A stretch of 64,000 nt of DNA from contig OZ241351.1 in assembly GCA_965200355.1 (NCBI GenBank), positions 3,472,001 to 3,536,000 of the forward strand, read 5' to 3'. The notes under the pieces were generated by a model. The model was given only the letters and a program-made list of their open reading frames with translations. It was not told the origin of the DNA and made no database searches. Shown piece by piece: positions 27,138-36,380 of this stretch; the stretch's first letter is position 1, and each line of letters begins with the position of its first letter. The DNA comes from Bin18 sp965200355 (GTDB lineage Bacteria; Desulfobacterota; Binatia; Bin18). Made by a program: the position numbers and the translations under genes.

Positions 27138-27863
27138 TTACGCATCAGGGAAGGGTTCAACCAGGTCAATCCCAGGCGGCAATTCAAACCTGAATAGCTC
27201 GTCCCCCAGCGTTGTTGCACGTTCGATATTGGCAAAAGAGACCCGCGTGGTATTGCCCAGCGGGTCAATAATCAGGGCGTGGAGGATATCGAAGGTCTCT
27301 TTACTGACTGCGATATCCAAGAGGCCGATAGCCTCAGCCGCCTGTTTGGGCCTGAGACGGAGCTGATACAGGCTGGCGGTCTCCCCTTGAGGCAGGACAG
27401 AGAAATCTTCTTCCAAGCGCCCAACCCCGGTGAGAAACGAGACCGGAGTCTGCGAGTTGAACGCATACTGAAAAGGTGTCTTCACCACCTGTCGCTCTGC
27501 GGGTTGATACAGCCAGAGGGCACTACCATCGGCGACCAAGATCTGCGGCGGGTCTGTAAATTCCCACCGCATCCGGCCCGGTTTCTTGAAGAACACCTGT
27601 CCGCGAGAGGTGAGCGTCTGTCCCAATGTGGCTGAGGTAACCTCCTGGACAAAATCGGCCCGAAAACCATCGGTTTCGTCGTAGCGCGCCTGGAGACGGG
27701 CCACTATCGTTCCAGACGTGGCTGTCTCGCTCGACAGTTGCTTGCCGGCAGCTTGTCCCTCAGCTTCCTCAGCCGGAGGAGCGGCCAGCAGAGGACATGC
27801 AGGCCAGACAAGCAGGAAGAACAGCAGGCTGGTCCTCAAAAAAGGCATAAACAGTCTTCGCAT
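27138..27863 (-). CDS. lolA: Outer-membrane lipoprotein carrier protein LolA
   Basis: A periplasmic chaperone carrying lipoproteins from LolCDE to the outer membrane. From the ATG at 27863 it has 241 residues: a signal peptide (MRRLFMPFLRTSLLFFLLVW), then the LolA core FRADFVQEVTSATLGQTLTSRGQVFFKKPGRMRWEF region in which the family pattern GxxxxxKPGRMRWEF is clear. It is next to ftsK, a widespread pairing. An ATG four codons earlier is an alternative start. Confidence 0.93.
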   Translation of the reverse strand: MRRLFMPFLRTSLLFFLLVWPACPLLAAPPAEEAEGQAAGKQLSSETATSGTIVARLQARYDETDGFRADFVQEVTSATLGQTLTSRGQVFFKKPGRMRWEFTDPPQILVADGSALWLYQPAERQVVKTPFQYAFNSQTPVSFLTGVGRLEEDFSVLPQGETASLYQLRLRPKQAAEAIGLLDIAVSKETFDILHALIIDPLGNTTRVSFANIERATTLGDELFRFELPPGIDLVEPFPDA

Positions 27864-27929
27864 AGGAGTCAGCATAGCGGGCGGTACTGCCTGACGAAAA
27901 GAACGCGCGTCCAGGACAACACCACCACG

Positions 27930-30416
27930 CTACTCAGCCTCGGCCTGGGCCGGGACAAGGACCTCACGGGGTTTCCCAGCTTCGCCAGCCGGCGCAATAA
28001 GCCCCTCACGCTCCATCCGTTCAATCATGCGTGCCGCCCGGTTATAGCCGATGCGCAAGCGGCGTTGCAGCCAAGAGATGGACGCCTGGCGACTGTCCAA
28101 AACCAAGTCGCGGGCCTGCTCATACATTTCGTCATAATCCTCTTCCTCGTGTGGGCCGGCCCCCTTCTGCGTGCGCGCCGATTCGAGCGCGGAAACCAAC
28201 TCCTCATCGAAAATCGGTTTCCCCTGCTTCTTAATCGCCACGGCGAATTTTCTGATCTCAGGCTCCGAGACAAAGGCTCCGTGGATACGCTGGGGTTTGG
28301 CGCTCCCCGGCGGGAGAAACAGCATATCCCCATCGCCTAAGAGCCGCTCGGCACCAACAGCATCCAAGATCGTCCGAGAATCGACACGAGAGGAGACTTG
28401 AAAGGAAACCCGGGCTGGAAAGTTCGCTTTAATCAGTCCGGTAATCACATCAACAGATGGTCGCTGGGTCGCCAGAATCAGATGAATACCAGCCGCGCGG
28501 CCCATCTGGGCCAGCCGGGTAATTGGCTCCTCAATTTCCCGCCCGACCGTCAACATCAGGTCGGCGAGTTCATCCACCAGGACAATCAAATAGGGCAAGC
28601 GTTGATGGTTGAGTTCAAGCGGGTCCTTGGGCTGGGACTGCGGTTGGGCGGCAGCCGACTCGTCTTCGTCGTCGTGGACGACCTCGGTCAGCTTGATAAT
28701 CCCATCCGGGTCGGTTGCCCCGGTTTCGAGGGCGCGGTTGTAGGCCGCGATATTGCGGACGCCTTTATCTTTGAGCAGCCGATAGCGGGACTCCATGCGC
28801 CGCACAACTTCCTGGAGGGCGACTCCGGCCTCCTTGGGATTGGTAATGACATGCGACAGTTGGTGCGGCAGGCCCTCGTATAAGGAGAGTTCCAGCATTT
28901 TTGGATCAATCATAATAAAGCGCACGTCGCGGGGCGTCGCCCGGGCCAGAATGCTCATAATCATCACATTGAGCGAGACCGACTTTCCGGTCCCGGTTGC
29001 CCCGGCCACCAGCAGGTGCGGCATCCGCGCCAGGTCCGTGACCACCGGGTTGCCAACCGTATCCTTGCCTAAGGCCAGGGCCAGCGGCGACTCGGTCTGG
29101 TGGCAAGCGCCACTGTCCAGAATCTCGCGCAGACACACCTTCTCGCGTTTGGCGTTCGAGACTTCGATACCCACGACCGCTTTGCCCGGGATGGGGGCCA
29201 GGATGCGGACGGACACGGCGCGTAAGGCCATTTGCAAATCATCGGCTAATGACACGACGCGGTTGACCTTGACCCCCGGCGCTGGTTCAAACTCATAGGT
29301 CGTAATGACCGGCCCAGGCCGGACAGCAACCACGCTGCCGGACACGCCAAAATCGCTCAGCTTATTGCCCAATATCTCAGAGCTGGCGTGCAGGGCGTCC
29401 TCATCGACTTTCACCGCTAAACGGACGGGCGGATCAAGCAGGGCCAGGCTGGGTAAGGCATACGGCCGATTATCCGCGCCACCGGTCGGGATTGGCGGGG
29501 GTGCGGGCGGGGTTGGTTCGTCCGCGCCCGTTGCTGCGGGTGGCCGACTGATAATGATAGGCGGCTTGCGCTCTTCCGGCTCATCCAGAGCGGCCGGCGG
29601 CTCCGATTCAGGCGCTGGTTGACGGGTGTTCTTCTTGGGCAGCGAACAGGGCTGGGGCGACGCTTTTTTGAGCGGAGGGACTGCGGCCTCAGCCTCTTCA
29701 CAGCATACTGGTGCGGACGGAGGTGTCTGTCGCTCCGTCCGCCGGGCAGTCCAGCGCGTCGCCATCTGTTCGAGCCACTCTGAGGTCTGGCCCACGACCT
29801 GACCCGAGAGCGTCCGCAGGTGAGACCAGCCGAGCCGCCCGACCACGCCCCCGCCGGCAATCACGCTACTCCCCAGTTTCGCCAGGGAGAGTTGCGTTAT
29901 CCCCATCAACGAGAGCAGGAGCACAGGAAACAAGAGTAAATAGGCCCCGACAAGATTCCCAGCTTGACGCAGATGAAGCGCCAGGAAGCTCCCAATCCAG
30001 CCTCCGGCCTGGAAGACCGGCCGGCCCTCGAACCACAGGGCTAGAAGGACACAGGCGGCTGGAGTGAAGACAACAAACGAGACGGCCTGGACGAATGGAG
30101 CGGGACACCGCAGCCACTGAAACCGGAGCGCCAGAGCGTAGAGCAGCACGGCTGGAAAGAGATAGGCCGTCAGGCCGAATGCCCGGCACAAAACATGGGC
30201 CACCACATGGCCGACTTGGCCGACCTGGTTACTGTCTGCGGCCTCAGGGTGGTACGAAAAAAAGGCCAGCCCTAAAAAAAGCGTCAACGTCACACACAGA
30301 ACGACGAGTCCCTCACCGAGGGCGGACCGTTCCTGAGCAACGGCGTGTTCTTGCACACGGGTGCGCTTCTGCGCGGCCCCTTTGTCTTGCCGGCGTGATT
30401 GCTTTCTGACTGCCAT
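27930..30416 (-). CDS. ftsK: DNA translocase FtsK/SpoIIIE
   Basis: An 828-residue septal DNA pump. It has four N-terminal membrane helices (within residues 30-190), a Pro/Glu-rich linker (about 220-320), the alpha/beta motor with Walker A GATGTGKSVSLN near residue 470 and Walker B LIVLVDELADLM, and a C-terminal gamma winged-helix domain (RRLRIGYNRAARMIERMEREG) that reads KOPS. All parts are intact, and the linker is short compared with E. coli. Confidence 0.96.
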   Translation of the reverse strand: MAVRKQSRRQDKGAAQKRTRVQEHAVAQERSALGEGLVVLCVTLTLFLGLAFFSYHPEAADSNQVGQVGHVVAHVLCRAFGLTAYLFPAVLLYALALRFQWLRCPAPFVQAVSFVVFTPAACVLLALWFEGRPVFQAGGWIGSFLALHLRQAGNLVGAYLLLFPVLLLSLMGITQLSLAKLGSSVIAGGGVVGRLGWSHLRTLSGQVVGQTSEWLEQMATRWTARRTERQTPPSAPVCCEEAEAAVPPLKKASPQPCSLPKKNTRQPAPESEPPAALDEPEERKPPIIISRPPAATGADEPTPPAPPPIPTGGADNRPYALPSLALLDPPVRLAVKVDEDALHASSEILGNKLSDFGVSGSVVAVRPGPVITTYEFEPAPGVKVNRVVSLADDLQMALRAVSVRILAPIPGKAVVGIEVSNAKREKVCLREILDSGACHQTESPLALALGKDTVGNPVVTDLARMPHLLVAGATGTGKSVSLNVMIMSILARATPRDVRFIMIDPKMLELSLYEGLPHQLSHVITNPKEAGVALQEVVRRMESRYRLLKDKGVRNIAAYNRALETGATDPDGIIKLTEVVHDDEDESAAAQPQSQPKDPLELNHQRLPYLIVLVDELADLMLTVGREIEEPITRLAQMGRAAGIHLILATQRPSVDVITGLIKANFPARVSFQVSSRVDSRTILDAVGAERLLGDGDMLFLPPGSAKPQRIHGAFVSEPEIRKFAVAIKKQGKPIFDEELVSALESARTQKGAGPHEEEDYDEMYEQARDLVLDSRQASISWLQRRLRIGYNRAARMIERMEREGLIAPAGEAGKPREVLVPAQAEAE

Positions 30417-30435
30417 TCCACCCTCCCCACTGCAT

Positions 30436-32103
30436 CTACATCTCTATGACAAACGGCAAGACAACAGGCCGACGCCCCAGGGTCTTCCGAAAATAGCGCC
30501 GCAAGACGAGCCGGACCTGCTCCTTCACCACGCCACTATCCGTCCGAGACTCGGCCGGCAGGGCGTCCAGCATGGCGCGGACCACTTCTTTGGCGGCGGC
30601 ATATCCGTCTCCGTCCGTTGAGGGCAGAAAGCCGCGCGAGAGCAGGTCGGGGCCGCTCAAGAGGGCTCCGGTCTGTTGTTCCAGCCCGATAATGGCAACC
30701 ACCAGGCCGTCCTCGGCCACGTGGCGACGGTCACGCAGGACTTCTTTTTCGATTCCTTCCAGCCCATCAACAAACACCCGGCCGGCGGGAACCGACCCCG
30801 CCAGGTGCGCATCCCCGGCCTGCATCTCTAACACTTGTCCATTTTCCAGAAGAAAGACCTTGTTCGGGTCAACACCAACTTCTCGCGCCAGCTCACAATG
30901 ACGCACCAAGAAACGATATTCGCCGTGGATGGGGACAAAGTACTGCGGGCGCACCAAGTTGAGCATCAGGCGGAGTTCATCTTGGGCCGCATGACCAGAC
31001 ACATGGACACAGGTAATGGCCTCATAATACACCTCGGCTCCGCGGCGGGAGAGATGATCAATCAGCCGCGCTATGGTCCGCTCGTTACCGGGAATAACCC
31101 GCGACGACAGGATCACGGTATCCCCGGCCTCCAGCGATATCCGCCTATGGTCGCCGACCGCAATCTGGGATAGGGCCGACAGGGGCTCGCCTTGTGAGCC
31201 GGTCGTGAGCAGGGTCACGCTGGACGGCGCGCGGTCCGGGACGCTCGCAATATCGATCAGCGCCTCTTGGGGCAGCGGGAGATGACCGGTCTCTTCAGCA
31301 ATGCCGATATTACTCACCAGCCGTCTCCCCACGACGCCAACCTGTCGGCCCTGTTTGACCGACAGATCAACAACTTGGCGTATGCGGTGAATATGCGAGG
31401 CAAAGGTTGCGACCAGCACTTTGCCCTGGGCGTGGGCAATAATATCCTCAAGCGGTCGGGTGACCGTTCGTTCGGACGGGGTGGAGCCGGCGCGCTCCAC
31501 ATTCGTCGAGTCGGACATCAGGAGCAGCACCCCCTGCTCTCCCCACTCGGCAAAACGACTGAGATCAGACCGCTGTCCATCTATCGGCGTCTGATCGAAT
31601 CGAAAATCTCCGGTATGAATGATGGTCCCGAGAGGCGTGGTAATCGCCAGCGCCGAGGCATCGACAATACTGTGGGTGACATGTATCCCTTCAAGACGAA
31701 AAGGACCGATCTGCCAGGATTCCCGAGGTCGGAATTCGTGGAGTTGAACCGCATCGGCCAAGCGATGTTCCCGCAGTTTGTCCCGCACTAAGCCAAGAGT
31801 GAACGGCGTCCCATACACCGGCACCTGAAATTCCTTGAGCAAATGTGGCAGAGCGCCAATATGATCCTCGTGTCCGTGGGTCAACACAACCGCTTGCAGA
31901 TTGTGCTGCGCACGCAGATAGCTCAGGTCAGGGATCACGATATCAATCCCCAACATCTCGTGTTCTGGAAACATCAGCCCGCAGTCTATGGCGATTGCGA
32001 CGGCTTCGGCGGAGCTGGCCGGACAGTACTCAATCAGCATGAGATTGAGCCCAATCTCGCCCAGCCCCCCCAAGGGCACAATACGCAGGCGGCCGTCACT
32101 CAT
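30436..32103 (-). CDS. rnj: Ribonuclease J (beta-CASP metallo-beta-lactamase RNase)
   Basis: A 555-residue RNase with 5'-exonuclease and endonuclease activity in RNA decay. The zinc-site motif HGHEDHIGALP lies near residue 76, then HTGDFRFDQTP, the beta-CASP domain (LMSDSTNVERAG, SHIHRIRQV), HVSGHAAQDEL and HGEYRFL. The length is normal. It overlaps plsC by 8 nt. In Proteobacteria RNase J is patchy and RNase E is more usual, which is mildly informative on lineage. Confidence 0.95.
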   Translation of the reverse strand: MSDGRLRIVPLGGLGEIGLNLMLIEYCPASSAEAVAIAIDCGLMFPEHEMLGIDIVIPDLSYLRAQHNLQAVVLTHGHEDHIGALPHLLKEFQVPVYGTPFTLGLVRDKLREHRLADAVQLHEFRPRESWQIGPFRLEGIHVTHSIVDASALAITTPLGTIIHTGDFRFDQTPIDGQRSDLSRFAEWGEQGVLLLMSDSTNVERAGSTPSERTVTRPLEDIIAHAQGKVLVATFASHIHRIRQVVDLSVKQGRQVGVVGRRLVSNIGIAEETGHLPLPQEALIDIASVPDRAPSSVTLLTTGSQGEPLSALSQIAVGDHRRISLEAGDTVILSSRVIPGNERTIARLIDHLSRRGAEVYYEAITCVHVSGHAAQDELRLMLNLVRPQYFVPIHGEYRFLVRHCELAREVGVDPNKVFLLENGQVLEMQAGDAHLAGSVPAGRVFVDGLEGIEKEVLRDRRHVAEDGLVVAIIGLEQQTGALLSGPDLLSRGFLPSTDGDGYAAAKEVVRAMLDALPAESRTDSGVVKEQVRLVLRRYFRKTLGRRPVVLPFVIEM

Positions 32104-32893
32104 GGGGTGGCCCTAGTGGAGAGGCCGGCGGCGCAGACCCAACGGGCTTGAGCCGAGCGGCTATCGCCGTCTCAACCTGGGTCAGCAGGGCGCTGCGGGC
32201 TGCTTTTCGCGAGCGGTTGGGCTGAATCGGAATCGGTGTCCCAAAGATCACCTCAATTTCTCCAGAACGGACTTTCCAGTCTCCAGGAGGGAGGATCAAC
32301 CGACTGCCGTTAATCGTGACCGGGACCACCGGCACCCCCGCTTCTACCGCGGCCATAAAGCCGCCCGGCTTGAGCGGCAAGAGACGCCCGTTCTCCCCGC
32401 GCGTCCCTTCCGGGAAAAAGAGAACCGAGATCTGCGCGCCGAGGAGTTCCTTGACTTTACGCAGTGTCGCAACAGCCTGGGTCCGACTCTCCCGGTCAAC
32501 GAATATCTGATGGGTGCGCTGCATACACGCGCCCAGAATGGGTATTTTACGCAACTCGTGCTTTGCCACCCAACGCAAGGGAAAATTTTCAAGGGCGACC
32601 AGGAGGGCCAGAATATCAAACTGACTCTGATGATTAGACATAAAAAGATAGGCCGAGTGGGCATTCAAGCGATCCAGACCCTGTATGCGGACAGACACCC
32701 CACACGCCCAGAGATTGCCTTTTGCCCAGAATCGGATGAGGCGGACCGCACGCTCGGCATACGGATCAAGAAAGGAGGAGAGATAAATCGGACCACCCCA
32801 GAACACGGTATGCAGGGTAATGAAGGCTATGCGTAATATAGCACGAATGATCAAAGACCGCTCCTCTTTTTCCCCTCCGCCCGCTCCCTGCAC
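32096..32893 (-). CDS. plsC: 1-acyl-sn-glycerol-3-phosphate acyltransferase (PlsC family)
   Basis: A phospholipid-synthesis acyltransferase making phosphatidic acid at the inner membrane. The catalytic NHQSQFD (HX4D) lies near residue 82 and the substrate-binding FPEGTRGENG near 154. The N-terminus has one hydrophobic helix. The GTG at 32893 sits only 1 nt from its AAGGAGG. A TTG at 32854 with a GAGGAG site 6 nt upstream is an attractive alternative start. Confidence 0.92.
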   Translation of the reverse strand: MQGAGGGEKEERSLIIRAILRIAFITLHTVFWGGPIYLSSFLDPYAERAVRLIRFWAKGNLWACGVSVRIQGLDRLNAHSAYLFMSNHQSQFDILALLVALENFPLRWVAKHELRKIPILGACMQRTHQIFVDRESRTQAVATLRKVKELLGAQISVLFFPEGTRGENGRLLPLKPGGFMAAVEAGVPVVPVTINGSRLILPPGDWKVRSGEIEVIFGTPIPIQPNRSRKAARSALLTQVETAIAARLKPVGSAPPASPLGPPHE

Positions 32894-32990
32894 ACCTCCT
32901 TAATTATAGTTTTTTCTCCAACTGGCCGTCAACGCAGTTGATTTTTCTCCACCAGGGCATACAATCACGGCGGTTCGCAGGAGGTGGGGT

Positions 32991-34112
32991 GTGATTGTGG
33001 AATGCCCTTCCTGCCATACTCGTTATCGGACCGAGATGGCAGGGGTGGTTGATGAGACAACGTTTTTTGAATGTTCGCAGCCAGACTGCGGACATGTTTT
33101 CCAGTTCGCCCCGCCCCTCGTCCAAACAGACCGCCTTCCAGAACAAGACCCAGAACAAAACCCAGAACAAGACCCAGAACAAGACATCACCCCAGAAGTC
33201 CCCCCATCATCCGAGGCTCCTGCCGCTGGTCCCGCCTTCGAGGCTCCTGCCGACGGCCCCGCCTTTACATCTTCCGAAGATTTCTCCTCCTCCGACACGC
33301 TTTCGATGCAGTTGGCCGCGGCTGATTTGCCGGCAGAGCAAGACTGGTCGGATAGCCTCTCTCCTGACCTGAACCCAGAGAGAGAAGCAGCAACCGCGGA
33401 TGCGACCGATTCCGCAAGCCCAGGCCACGCCGCACCAGCGCAGTGTCCCCCGGTCGCGCCACGAGCGTGGGAAACGCCTCCGGCAGCCGTGGCCCCCTCC
33501 TCCGACGCGGTCCCTGTTGACGAAGGCCAGGTCGAACAACCGCCCCGCCCAGTTTCAGACACCCACCAGACGGTTTTCTCGTTCCGCTTCCCCCTCGCCC
33601 TCCTCGGCCTGCTCGTCGCCGGATATGCCGGTTTGACCTCTGTCGCAGCCTCGCACGTGGAGCAGACCGCGGCGGTATTCTCCCACCTCCCGGTACTCGG
33701 CCCTTTACTCGACGCCCAACGCCCGTCCGCGCGGCATATTGCCCTCACAAAAATACGGGGCGGCTTTTGGCACACAAAAGACGGACACCGGGTCTTTGCC
33801 ATTGCCGGCAGGGCGGTGAATCAAGCCGCGGCACCAGTGCAGCGTATTCACATCGAAGGGGCGCTGCTCAGCGACAGCGGGACGGTGTTAGAGCAGCGGC
33901 GCATTTTCTGCGGCACGGAGACCGCGCCCGAAGTGCTCGAAAGCCTCACCCGCCGGCAGGTCCATATCTTACAGGGTCTCATGCCGCCCAAGCAGTTTTG
34001 GGTCGCCGCGGGAGAAGGGGTCGATTTTCTGATTGCGTTTACCGACCCGACCGACCGGGTCGTCGAATTCAGCAGCCGTGTGGTCGCGGCCCAATTCGGA
34101 CGTCCGTCCTAG
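32991..34112 (+). CDS. MJ0042-type zinc-ribbon and DUF3426 membrane protein
   Basis: A 373-residue protein: an N-terminal MJ0042 zinc finger (CPSCHTRYR and CSQPDCGHVFQF), a long acidic low-complexity linker including a DPEQ-type tandem repeat (residues about 44-65, encoded by roughly 12-bp DNA repeats), one membrane helix (FPLALLGLLVAGYAGLTSVA) and a C-terminal DUF3426 beta domain (RHIALTKIRGGFWH to the end). The start is GTG with a GGAGG site. Function unknown. Its stop overlaps the convergent tatA stop within a shared CTAG. Confidence 0.8.
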   Translation: MIVECPSCHTRYRTEMAGVVDETTFFECSQPDCGHVFQFAPPLVQTDRLPEQDPEQNPEQDPEQDITPEVPPSSEAPAAGPAFEAPADGPAFTSSEDFSSSDTLSMQLAAADLPAEQDWSDSLSPDLNPEREAATADATDSASPGHAAPAQCPPVAPRAWETPPAAVAPSSDAVPVDEGQVEQPPRPVSDTHQTVFSFRFPLALLGLLVAGYAGLTSVAASHVEQTAAVFSHLPVLGPLLDAQRPSARHIALTKIRGGFWHTKDGHRVFAIAGRAVNQAAAPVQRIHIEGALLSDSGTVLEQRRIFCGTETAPEVLESLTRRQVHILQGLMPPKQFWVAAGEGVDFLIAFTDPTDRVVEFSSRVVAAQFGRPS

Positions 34113-34306
34113 GACTGTTCGTCAGTGCCTTTGCTTGAACCCTGCTCGGGTGTCACATCGATCTCATCGGGCGTTTTGACCGCGGAGCGAAAGCTGCGGA
34201 TGCCCTTGCCGAGTCCCTCGCCGATCTCCGGCAATTTCCCCGCCCCGAATATAATGAGGACGATCACAAGAATAATAGCGAGTTCGCCAACACCCAGACC
34301 AAACAT
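34109..34306 (-). CDS. tatA: Sec-independent translocase protein TatA
   Basis: A 65-residue Tat pore component: N-terminal helix (MFGLGVGELAIILVIVLIIF), the hinge GAGKLPEIG, an amphipathic helix (EGLGKGIRSFRSAV) and an acidic tail. Length and the FGAGKLPE motif are typical of TatA rather than TatB. tatB and tatC are not in the window. Confidence 0.93.
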   Translation of the reverse strand: MFGLGVGELAIILVIVLIIFGAGKLPEIGEGLGKGIRSFRSAVKTPDEIDVTPEQGSSKGTDEQS

Positions 34307-34386
34307 AGTGTCTCCACTATAAGCTGGCCGGCACCGGCGGGCAAGGCATACGCGTTTCCTTGCGGCCCGCGTCCGAGGCAGCTAGA

Positions 34387-35595
34387 ATGCTGCAAATGTC
34401 GGCTGCGGTCTTACCCTCCCCCCGTTCCGCACAGCGTGACCCGCTCGTGCGCTTCCTCGTGTTCTCCCTCCTCCTGCACCTGCTCCTGCTTCTACTGTGG
34501 CCCCAATTCAAACGCGCCCAAGCACCGCCGGAAGAACAACTGACAACAGTTGAACTCTTGCCGCCGGAGGCGCTTACCCCGCCCCAAGTTGCACAGCTGC
34601 CCCCGCAAGTCCAGGAACCAGAGCCAGCCGAAGAGCAGCCCACAGAGGAACAGCAGCCACCCCCGGCCGTCCCGGAGCAGCAGATCGTCAGCGTACCGGA
34701 TGAGGTCAATGACCAAGTTCCAGACAAGACCCGTTTTCTCAGCGACCAGAATACCGCGGTCGAAGAGCAGACCGTCGCCGTCGGGACACCGCTGACCAAG
34801 CCACCTGAAGAAGAAAAACAACCCACGCCGGACAAGGCCGACAAAGCCCCACAGCAAGAGCCGACCCAGCTTGCCCTCAACACCCCAGGCCGCAGTCGCA
34901 AACCGCCAGTGGATAATCCTTTGGAACAGGCGCTCAAGGATACCAAGCACAAGCGTTCACCCCTGCAAGGCGACCCCACGGCCCGCAAAGCCCCGCCCCA
35001 ACTCTTTGCCCGCCCGGATGACCTCCTGGCCAAAGGCTGGCTGTCAACCGACGGCGACGCGGAAGACGAAGAAGAAGCCCAGCGCACCCCGCCCTCGGGC
35101 AATGAACTCCTGGCTATGGCCCCACCGCCGGCCCGCGAAAATTTTCTCACCATGCCCGGCCCGCGCGGGACGCTCGACTATCTGCCCGACGTCCGAAAAG
35201 GGAACCTCACTTTTCTCAATACCAAAGCGAGCCGCTTTGCCCCGTTTGTCCGCCGGGTGGCGCAGCGCGTGTTTCAGCATCTCCTCATTCGACAGCGGCG
35301 CAATCTCCAGGTTGACGACGTGGTGGCCGCCCGTAATTACGTCCAACTCCAGGCCAAGCTGGACGACCAGGGGGTGCTGCGCGGCGTGACCCTGCATACT
35401 CGCTCGGGAAGTTATGCGGTTGACGAGAGCCTGTTAGACGCCTGCCAGCAGGGAGCGTGGGATGAGAATCCGCCGCCGGAGGCCAAAGCCGAGGACGGAT
35501 TTTACCACTTTATTTTCCGCTCCCGGATCAATGCCCGTTTCGATGCCACTGGCCTGCGTGGGATACTCACCTACCTGGAAGTCGGCCTGGTCTGA
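34387..35595 (+). CDS. TonB-like energy-transducing protein
   Basis: About 402 residues with TonB architecture: a single N-terminal membrane anchor (LVRFLVFSLLLHLLLLLLWP), a Pro/Glu-rich periplasm-spanning linker (residues about 40-220) and a C-terminal domain of about 120 residues with TonB/TolA-like pattern (FQHLLIRQRRNLQVDDVV... KLDDQGVLRGVTL). It could energise the B12-type TonB-dependent receptor at the right end. No exbB or exbD is seen. Starts at 34387 or 34396 are both possible; the ribosome site is weak. Confidence 0.65.
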   Translation: MLQMSAAVLPSPRSAQRDPLVRFLVFSLLLHLLLLLLWPQFKRAQAPPEEQLTTVELLPPEALTPPQVAQLPPQVQEPEPAEEQPTEEQQPPPAVPEQQIVSVPDEVNDQVPDKTRFLSDQNTAVEEQTVAVGTPLTKPPEEEKQPTPDKADKAPQQEPTQLALNTPGRSRKPPVDNPLEQALKDTKHKRSPLQGDPTARKAPPQLFARPDDLLAKGWLSTDGDAEDEEEAQRTPPSGNELLAMAPPPARENFLTMPGPRGTLDYLPDVRKGNLTFLNTKASRFAPFVRRVAQRVFQHLLIRQRRNLQVDDVVAARNYVQLQAKLDDQGVLRGVTLHTRSGSYAVDESLLDACQQGAWDENPPPEAKAEDGFYHFIFRSRINARFDATGLRGILTYLEVGLV

Positions 35596-35685
35596 CTTCT
35601 GGACAATCATGCGCCTGCTTGCAAAAACCGGTGGGCCTGCTAGCGTTGGGAGACGCGTAGCCGTACACACCAGCCGCTCGCATTT

Positions 35686-35739
<54 letters not shown>

Positions 35740-35758
<19 letters not shown>

Positions 35759-36207
35759 CGTTTCCCCTCCCGCAGATATGAACGCAACCAGCCGTCCCGG
35801 ATTCCCTGGGAGACAAAGCTGGACACGGACTGGCCGGCCATGCGGTCAAATTCGACCACATGGCCCTGTCGAGCCTGTCTCAGGCAGGCATGTTCCTGAT
35901 CTTCCTCAAACCCGAGTCGCATGAGCAAGTCCTGGATTGAGGCAAAGCGCAACATCTCTGCCTGGGACAGGCGCACCGCTGTCCCTTGGGACAGATTCAG
36001 GCTGGCCAAGCGTGACAGCGTTTCGACATCATACCAGCCCCGGAACTGGGCTCGCTCCCACTGAATGGCCACCACGTCCATACCGACCGAGATGTCACGC
36101 ACCTCACCCGCGTCCGGCCCTTCAACCCGGAACCCTCCGCCCAAGTCCAAAATAGACCCCTCCCGAAGAGTCACGCGGTCGCCAATATCAAGAAGAAAAG
36201 CTGCCAT
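35740..36207 (-). CDS. Conserved-looking protein of unknown function
   Basis: A 155-residue soluble protein starting MAAFLLDIGDRVTL at 36207; a longer frame to 36354 adds a low-complexity leader. It contains Cys in EHACLRQ and no recognised domain. The N-terminal half looks beta-rich (LREGSILDLGGGFRVEGPD) and the C-terminal half helical. No clear ribosome site is seen. Its stop codon lies inside the T-arm/acceptor side of the convergent tRNA-Ala. Confidence 0.55.
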
Positions 36208-36380
36208 AGGCCGTAGACTGGAAGAGGGCTCCGACGCTCTCCCTGCTCCGTGTCGGTCTACATAGCACGCTCCGCTGGAACGAGAACCCCGCCGCCATCT
36301 TCTCCAGGCCGCCTCCCCTATGCTATGGAGAGATAACGAAACCGAACAGAGCATGAACAGAGAATAAGGAGACCCAGACT

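Noticed and set aside
32991..33200. Zinc finger plus repeat as a DNA-binding regulator
   Set aside because: The MJ0042 finger here is followed by a membrane helix and a DUF3426 domain, so a transcription-factor call is not supported.
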